The notes below the pieces were generated by a model. That model saw only the letters and a program-made list of their open reading frames with translations. It made no database searches and was not told the DNA's origin. Both the position numbers and the translations under genes were made by a program. This document shows, piece by piece, positions 51,801-60,800 of a DNA stretch of 64,000 nt. Where the stretch lies: positions 28,360,628 to 28,424,627 of the forward strand of contig NC_088305.1 in NCBI RefSeq assembly GCF_032854445.1, given 5' to 3'. Source of the DNA: Liolophura sinensis. Lineage: Eukaryota > Mollusca > Polyplacophora > Chitonida > Chitonidae. Every line of letters begins with the position of its first letter. Position 1 is the stretch's first letter.

Positions 51801-54800
51801 GCCTTGACAAAATTATTTATTTATTTGATTGGTGTTTTACGCCGTACTCAAGAATATTTCACTTATACGACGGCGGCCAGCATTATGGTGGGAGGAAACT
51901 GGGTTGAGCCCGGGGGGAAACCCACGACCATCCGCAGGTTGCTGGAAGACCTTCCCATTATAATTTATGATTTATGATTATCATTTAGCTTATGGTGTGA
52001 ATCATTAAGAACAAAATATAATGACAATATTAAACCCACCTGCACATTTTCTGGTTGTACAGGTCCACTGTCCATTTTGGCACTGGCTGTATACAACAGA
52101 TGAGAAGGAAGGGATTTTACATGTACACTCATACCAGACATGTCACAGTTTCAGTAATGTTACAGACCATTTTAGAAGCACTAGAAGGCGGGTTAAGTTA
52201 CCGGTACCACTTCTTATAGGGAACAGTGCAATTAATGTCTCTTCATCATTCAAATATCTCGGCGTTGTATTTGACAAGAGACTTATATGGTAAAAACGTA
52301 TTGAAATGATTGTTACAAAATGTGAGAAGGTCCTTAACCATATAAGGCTATATCTGGGAAATCCGTGGGGAGGGCGGGGGGGGGGGGGGGATGGCGGATA
52401 AATTCCTGCCTTCTAATCTTGTATAGAGCGCTTGGATGCTGTTCAATGTGCGGCTCTCAGGATTTGTACAGGGACGCTTAAGACCACCCCTCTTAATGTT
52501 TTACAAGTTATATGTAATGAGTGGCCATTGGACCTTTGGAGATACATGCGCACTTTCAAATATTCTCTTGTGTTGAAGGCAGCTCTTAATAACTCAGCAT
52601 CATCTGTTTTTAACACTTGTGAATATGATAGCACTCTAAATGTTCATAAGAAGTACTGGACATAATTGAACGTTCGGGCTGTAACACAAGTTGCCTTCAA
52701 AAAATCTCTGTCCCTAACTTCCCAGCTTCCTAACTTCCCCCCCCACCAACATTTCATTGGATCTTCAAAGTGTAATTAAGAGATCTGATCCTGTAAATGT
52801 CATCAAAGCTTTTGCAATGAGTTACGTCTGAAAAATTTCAGACACTGTCTGAATATTTACATGGATGCATCCAAATGTCCAGAAAGTGGCAAAATGGGGA
52901 CTGCAATTTAAACACAGGAAGGATGTACATCAAAAAGTGTGACGTCGTACAGGAATGAATGAAAGAGTACAACACTTTGGAACCCTTTGTTAACTGTAGG
53001 AAGGAGCTCTACAAATTCGCTTACACGTATGGCAAAAAGCATAAATGTAGTAGAGGACAGAATAAGAGAGTACGCTTTTGATCCCATCCTTAAATGCATA
53101 GAGGAGTTTTGTATAAAATGTCCCCGTTATCTGCCAAGTGTGAGACTATTTGACATGAACTGACCAATAGTTGCATCCATTCTTGACGACACTGTTGTCC
53201 TTGTAGCTCTGACCCTGGAAGTGGCAGGGGCACTCCTGAGGACTGATACAGGCGCCGTTGCTGAGGACTTTGTCGGATGGACAGATACAGCCCTCTTTAC
53301 GGCAGCTGGACGTAGGACAGGTAATGTGCATGTTGTCACAGGTGGGCTCGCAGTCAGAACAGTTACTCCACACTTTGCCGTTATTGCACAAAGATGCCAC
53401 TGTGATGTTGGTAGACAAGTCGAAGACACATTAAGGGAGGAACAGTTACTATTCTAGATGATCTAGAGCTTTGTCCATGACACGTTTACCTATTTTGTCA
53501 AAATCTGACAGTTCTGTTGATCGTGGAAAGGTGATTGTTGGAGATTTGTTGGGATTGAGTGATGGACTGAGTGATGGATTGGTGCTTAATGCCTTACTAA
53601 GGAATGCTTCACTTATATGACAGCGTGGTCAGGTTTGGGGGTGGAGGGAACCAGAGTACCCAGTATAAATCACCAGCCTTTGCAGGGTACGTTCCTGACA
53701 CACACCCTTGTCCTAGAACTAAACCTAAAACAGTCAGAGCTGGATTTGAACATGCAGTGGTTTGTTTGGAAGTCATAATCATATCTTTTCGAATAAGAGT
53801 ATGTTTGAGCACTGGGGGGTAACAATTTATGACCTTCATATTGCAAAAATACCAACAAGCTGCTTTTACTGGCTTCACAGAGAGAGACAAAGGATTCGAG
53901 AATTCAACATGGTCATGACGTATATGAGAAAGTAAAGTATGAGATTTTTCTACACAGTTATTTAAATTCCCATCCTGGCATATGACCAAACAGATAACTG
54001 AATCAGAATAAAGCTCTTTGTCCATGTTTGTAGTTTACTCTGGATGTGATATGAAACAGTGTGACAGTTCTATAGTACTGACTGAATGACTGACAGATGT
54101 AAAACTGTACAGTGCCATATAATTAGATCTCCAGTAATTTTCAACCATAATAGTACGTACCATCACAAACACTGTCAGTGCATTTCCATTCACCGTTTTC
54201 ACATGTGCTGAAGAGAAGAAATTATTGGTTAAAGTGATTAACAAATTCAAAGAAATCTGGTCCTTTATTCTCCTACAATATACATTGTCCAATGTACCCA
54301 TTGTATTCTGTGACTAACAAACAATTTTTCCACACAGTCGATTTAACAAAATTACCGTACCTGTTTAATTACACAATTAAAACATACTGACTATCTTCTC
54401 ATAGAAGTAAACTAGAAACTTAAGCAATTAAGTCAAGGATGAAGGAATTACAGTTTACATATAATCTGACCAAATTATTCAGGGATTTTCACAAGGTCAT
54501 TTGAGGAAAGCGTGACCCTGGTAAAGCTGTACGTTCTCTTTAAGTGTTACATCACTAGAAAAATACTGTTTTATAATTCAAATCTGCTACATGTACATGC
54601 ATGCATTTAAGTCAGCACTTACAATATAAGTTAGCTTTGTTTCTTGTTACAAAGACTCTGGTATCATGATTTATGTGTATCTAGACTTCTAAAACCGTTC
54701 ACATAAAAAAAGGTATCAAGCCAAAAATTTTTCTGTCATCATTCTAATTTGAACTTTCTGACATGCCAGGTTTAGGCTCACCATGTGTTACACTCGCTTC

Positions 54801-57800
54801 GTCTTTCCTGGCCGGCATCGTACGGCTCTCCCCTGAAGTAACACTTACAGTCCCGGATATCCACACATCTCTCTATCTCCTCATCATACCTTTGACCCTG
54901 AAAATAAAATCGCACCAAAAACTAACATCTACTTCTTATAACTACACTACACTTCTTTTTTAGCTGTTGGCATCGTTCTATTGTTTGCTCCATTTTGTCC
55001 TTTAGTATCAATGCTGTGCTCTTACATGTGTGTTAAAATTCTTAAACTCTTGTTTGTAGGGACAGTCACTCACAATTTCACAAATTTGGAAAACAGCTGT
55101 TTGCGAGGTAATAGAAAGCTATGGCCATACATGAATGTGTGTGTGGAACACCATCGGCTTACAAGAATCTGCCTCGCGGAGACTGCCTTATAAGGATTTT
55201 TTTTTCATGTCAGTTAAACCAAGGTCACCAAATGTCTTCAAAAACCTCAACTTTACAATCATGATCTAAGTTCAATGATCCAATATGATCCAAAAACAAA
55301 ATGTGCCTCAAGCAAGAACATGGTGTTTTGGGTTACGATGCACTTGATACCAGTGTGGCGTTACTTACGATTGGACAGTTACATCCCTCCACACATTCCT
55401 CTACACAGTTTATGGGCTCCAGTCCGCGGCAGGTCTGTTTACAGTTAGGGCCGCACTCCTGGTATACCATTCCAGTGGAGCCAGTACAGTTGTGAACTGT
55501 AACGAGGAATCGTTTGTAGTAACATACAAATGTCATTGTCGGTATAATTATAGACTATACCACCCTGACAACATGACGGCGAAATGAGAGGATTCCAAAT
55601 TTTAGTGAAACTAATGAAAGTTCATTACTAGAAGTACGCAAACGAGGTAGGACTTAAGTTCACATGCACATGCTTTTGTCAGTAGTCCTGTTATGGTGTT
55701 TGAATCCTCAGAGAATAAGGAAACACCAAGCACATCTTTCATTTCCAAAATCTTAAAAAAAGTTTTCTTTAAAAAGTAGCATTTTCTTTAAAGAATACAT
55801 AAATATGTGTTGCAGAGGAAAGGCACCAGAGAACTGTGTCCAGAAATGTTTCAAATTTTTTTATGTCTTATATTTTTTCCTCACCAAGGAATTCAAATAA
55901 GTGATTACCATATTTCACCTAAAGTTTGGTTTGCAAAAATGAACTTTTAGAAGCACTATGTAGCCTTACAATGATACTGTTGACGCCAACACTTACGTTT
56001 TTCTGACAAGAAATTCATCAAATTTCATAAGGTAGATGAATCAATCAGAATCAAGCAAAAGGTGGCGCTTGAAAAATACTAAACTTCAGGTGAAATACAG
56101 TATTTTCCTTGGTAGATTTTTCAAGCATACTTCCTAATGGTTTATCATATTATACTGAGCAACTGAATTTCATTAAAACTTTTCAGAGATGATCTCACAG
56201 AAGACAGTTATTATCAAAATATGCCGTAGATAAATAAGGAAAATTGTTCTGAACATTTTTTTATTATATTTTATTGTACTTTCAAATGCTTTTTGAGACA
56301 TGTCAAGAAATTCTAAAAAATAAATTAGTGAAAACAAGTTTTGGGTACAGTCTTGCTCTGCGCTTTGGCACTATGACATTTATTAATGTTCATTTTAATA
56401 AAAGCTATGAGTACCAAAACTGAATTCATTTCAGTCTTTGTATTCTCACAATGAAGTTGACATGAAGTTTACATGTAAATTAACAAACAAATAAAAGTGA
56501 CTTACAGCATAAATCAGGTGTTCTCCAGTCCAGGATGCGTCCCTTGAGGGCACAAGCTCTGGCGTACGTCGCGAACGCGGCGCACTCGCATCCCTCCCAG
56601 TTGTTCATGTGACAGGTACAAACGTCGTGTTCGCACTGAGAGATGTACGCAGACGGATCAACCAGGTAGTGACATGACTTGAAAGGCCCTGCAACAACAA
56701 CAGCAGCACATTCATTTAACATACAACAAGTTTCTCAGCCTTTTTTTTCCAGGTGAAAAAACAGTTTTAGATACAAAGCTTCATCAGTGGTGATTGACAG
56801 TCAGCTCTGCAGCTTATGAACTACATGTAGGCCAGCCAGGTAGGTTGTGAACACCGTGAATTACTCATTTATTTATTTATTTAATTATTTATTTAATTGT
56901 TGCTGAACACCTAACTAAAAGACTTTTTCAAGTATACTATGGTGGTAAGTTTTGCCAGTGTACTGTCTAGCAAATCTGAAGTGCCGCTCTAGCCATCTAA
57001 TGGAAGGGCGTATGAAAGGGGTGTATACTCACCGTATCTCAGTGTCTTACAGAGTGACTTGGCGTACTCTCTGTAGCCCTCGCTCAGTGCGCATTTGCCC
57101 ATATAACGTTCAGTGGCCTGACTCACGCAGTCTGCGTTCGTCTTCCACTCCAGGGCAAACTGGGTCGTGTCTTTGATGTTTACCCCGCTGGGGATTAAGG
57201 TGTCGTCCGTCAGGTCGCTGTTGAAGTTACCACACATTCCCATCACCTGAGAAAGGTACCATTGGGCAATAGTAGTGAAGTTATTTATTACACAAATTTT
57301 TTTTCAGTTTACCAACGGCGGTAACGTTTCAGGGTGGAGGGAATCGGAAAGCCTGGATTAAAAGCTACAGACTTGCATGCAGTATTGGTGAAAGACAAGT
57401 AAACAAATATAACACTGCTTCAACATTCCCATAAGTGCCACTAACAGCATGTTGTCATAAGCACCTATGGACAATGAGAGCAGGGAAATCTACAAAGTCT
57501 CTACCCAGGGCCGGGATTGAACCTGTTGTAGATGGTTGGAGTCGAGCATTTACCACCAAACCACTGAACATTAACATAAGAGAGATATACAATCTACACT
57601 TACCCCCAGTATATACTGGGTTTACTCACCCATTGCTTTCATTGGTGTTCAATGCTATACTTAAAAACTTCCCACACATACTACAGCAATCAGTAAAATG
57701 TATGAGTGAGTGAGTGAGTGAGTGAGTGCTTCGGGTTTAATGAGGTTTTTCAGTCATATGACTACGAAGGAATCCTTAGAGTGCATGCAATGTGCCTCCT

Positions 57801-60800
57801 TGTTGCAGGACGGATTTCCACCGCTCTTTTATCTAGTGTTGCTTCACTGAGACGACTTACCGAAGGCCAGTAAGCCGCCCCGTTCCAGCCATTATACTGA
57901 TACGGGTCAACCAGTCGTTGCACTATTTCCTTCATGCTGAACGCCAAACGAGGAAGTTACAACTTCCTCTTTTAAGGTCTTAGTTGTGACTCGATCCAGG
58001 ACCGACCCTGGTTGGCGCGAGTAAACTTTATGGGTGAAGGAGACTGGACAACCACCAAATAAATGCAAGCACACATCAATACTAAGAGAGCACACCTTTA
58101 CTCTGTACTTAGACTCCAATTTGATGTACTCGTTACTTCTGCCTTTTGACAGCTGGGAATTATGTGGCCTCGACTGTACTTATGTCATAACAAACTCTGC
58201 TTTTGCCTCAGCGTTGTTTATTGTATATAAAGCCATCAAAGTAGGTGTACCTTTTCTCTGTATTTGGGGTCGGGTTTGATGCAGAGTTTAGGCTTCTGCT
58301 TTTTTAAACAGGTGGAGTTATACAGCCTCAACTTACACACGCCACAGAAAATTAACTTGAACTCTACTTTTATCCTGACACTGTTTATAAACCATCAATT
58401 ACGATGTACCTTTTCTCTGTATTTAGGGTCGAGTTTGATGCTTTTTTTAACAGGTGGAGTTATACAGCCTCAGCTTCACACACCCCACAACAATTTAACT
58501 TGAACTCTACTTTTATCCTGACACTGTTTATAAACCGTTTACCTTTCCTCTGTATTTGGGGTCAAGCTTGATGTAGATTCGTGACTTCTTGTCCCAGATA
58601 ATGTCAAAGCCATAGTCAGAGGTGAGTCTAGTCAAGATAGAGGAAACCTCTCTGATGGACAGTCCTGGCTTCAGGTAAGGCAGGCCAATCTCGTTATCAT
58701 TCACCATCACACCTGTTGATCTCAGTCTGGGAATTCAGAAATTTCAGATTAAAATATACGTACATGTGGACTGATTAGGTCCATGAATCATACAGACCGA
58801 GGATTTACTGTAATATAGCCATTAAGATGTAATAGTTCTCAGTCGTGAAGTCAGTGCATTTGATATGAAATTATTGATCAGACTGTTCTGGATTGATTGA
58901 ATGAGTGTTTGAAGTATTTCTCTTTTGGACAGTCAGGTAGTATAGTAGAAGAGAAAAGAAATAATCATTACAAAAATCACACAGTAGAGTAAAAGATAAA
59001 CAAATCTGTGTTGCTCATGAGCAATTTTATGTTTAAGGAATTTCAACTCATAGGCTTTTGAACAGAATCGTCAAAAAACAAAACAAAGAAATTAAAGTAA
59101 ATATGCAAATCCTTGAAAAACTGAAGAAAATAAGAAAAAATAATTTCTTATTATTTTTTCAAAATAAAATATTTTTTTAAAATAAGAAGAAATTTAAACG
59201 AAATCTACAAAAAATTGGGATGTCTATTAATCTACATATGTCACCTTATAACTACACCGTTCACACCCTCTCCTATCTGGATGGTGATCAGCTTGGTGCA
59301 GAGAGAGTCTGCGCTGCGATCACAGTATTTGTTCTCAACCCAGATGCTGAAGGGAGGGTCGAGCTCAGCCCCTGGGCTGGGCATCACCAGTGTGTACTCA
59401 CACTCCCCCTCGAAGTTAAACTTGCGCCCGTCAAACGTTTGGTAGAAGGGGTCCCCGGACAGGGTACAGAGGCCAGGACAGTCTGGGTCAGTAGTACAGT
59501 TCCAGTGGCCACCAGATTGGCATAAGCTAACAGGAAGCACAACAGCTCATTTAATACATGGCATTCTTTATACAAACATAAATCTTCACATTAAATTCAT
59601 TTTACTATATCTGTAGTATGTTTCCGAGATTAGACAGATTCTTACAGACAAATATCTCACAAGAAATACATATTTATATATAATAGTTTCATCTTTTTAA
59701 AAATGTTAATCTTTTTGTATGCTAACTATAAATGATGGCCATTTGTGTTAACTCTGAGTATAAAACAAATCTGAATTAATAAAAAAAAATAATAAAAAAT
59801 ACCATTTATTTTGTCTAAATGATTGCTTTATTTCATGGTTACATTTATTTATATATTTGATAGGGTTTGATGCCATACTCACACCAGTGTTTATGGTGGA
59901 AGCAAACCAGTCAGGAACCAGAGAAAATTCACAACTATCCACAGGTTGCTGCCACATATGACCGAACAGTTTCATTTGTGGCTATATGTCCCCCAAAAGT
60001 TTATTATGGTTACAGCTAATACACAGCTATTTTTTTTACAATTTAGGAAAGCGTTTCAAGAACCTAGATCCTTATCATTTATCCCTTCTTTCAACATGTA
60101 GCAGTTTTAACACTGGAGACGCTCTTTAAAAATCTCACCGCTGAATTTCTGACTTCAGTCTCAGCTTTCGGGATCACACTGGGACTGATTCTACAATTAA
60201 TTTATTTATCTATTTAAAAGGTTTTACAATTTAGACCTACTCAAGGACAACTGATTCGGAAGCCAGCCCGAGCTAGACCCCAACTCACAGCTATCCCATT
60301 TGTGAGGCTCCTGGGTAATTGTACTGCACTACCACACTATTAAAGTACTGGCCCCCAGATTTCACAAATCTACGTTCATCACCATTAATTTTCACATCAT
60401 GACCATAGCGCTGAATCTGATATCGTGGACTTCTTGCCTTTTTGTCAGGGTGAATTAAAGCTACACTCACCATTTCTCGCACCCATGTATTTCGAGAGCT
60501 CCAACAGGATAGGTGCTCTGTTCACTGCTCAGCGTACAGGGGCATTCATCACGGGGGATACAGTGGTACCCATCAAACAATGTTCCTGGAGAGTGGAGGA
60601 CAAACTAAGGTAAAACATACTGGTGTTTGCAACACATATAACAAATACATTCTAAACCTTTGCACTGAGTATCAACTGATTATTGGAATTTTACTTTATT
60701 TGGAACATTTTTAATTGACAAAGTATTCAAGAGTTTGCCCATTATTTTATTTCACATTTTTTGCATGTGTGAAATGAATGTAAGTCTTGGATCAGGATTT

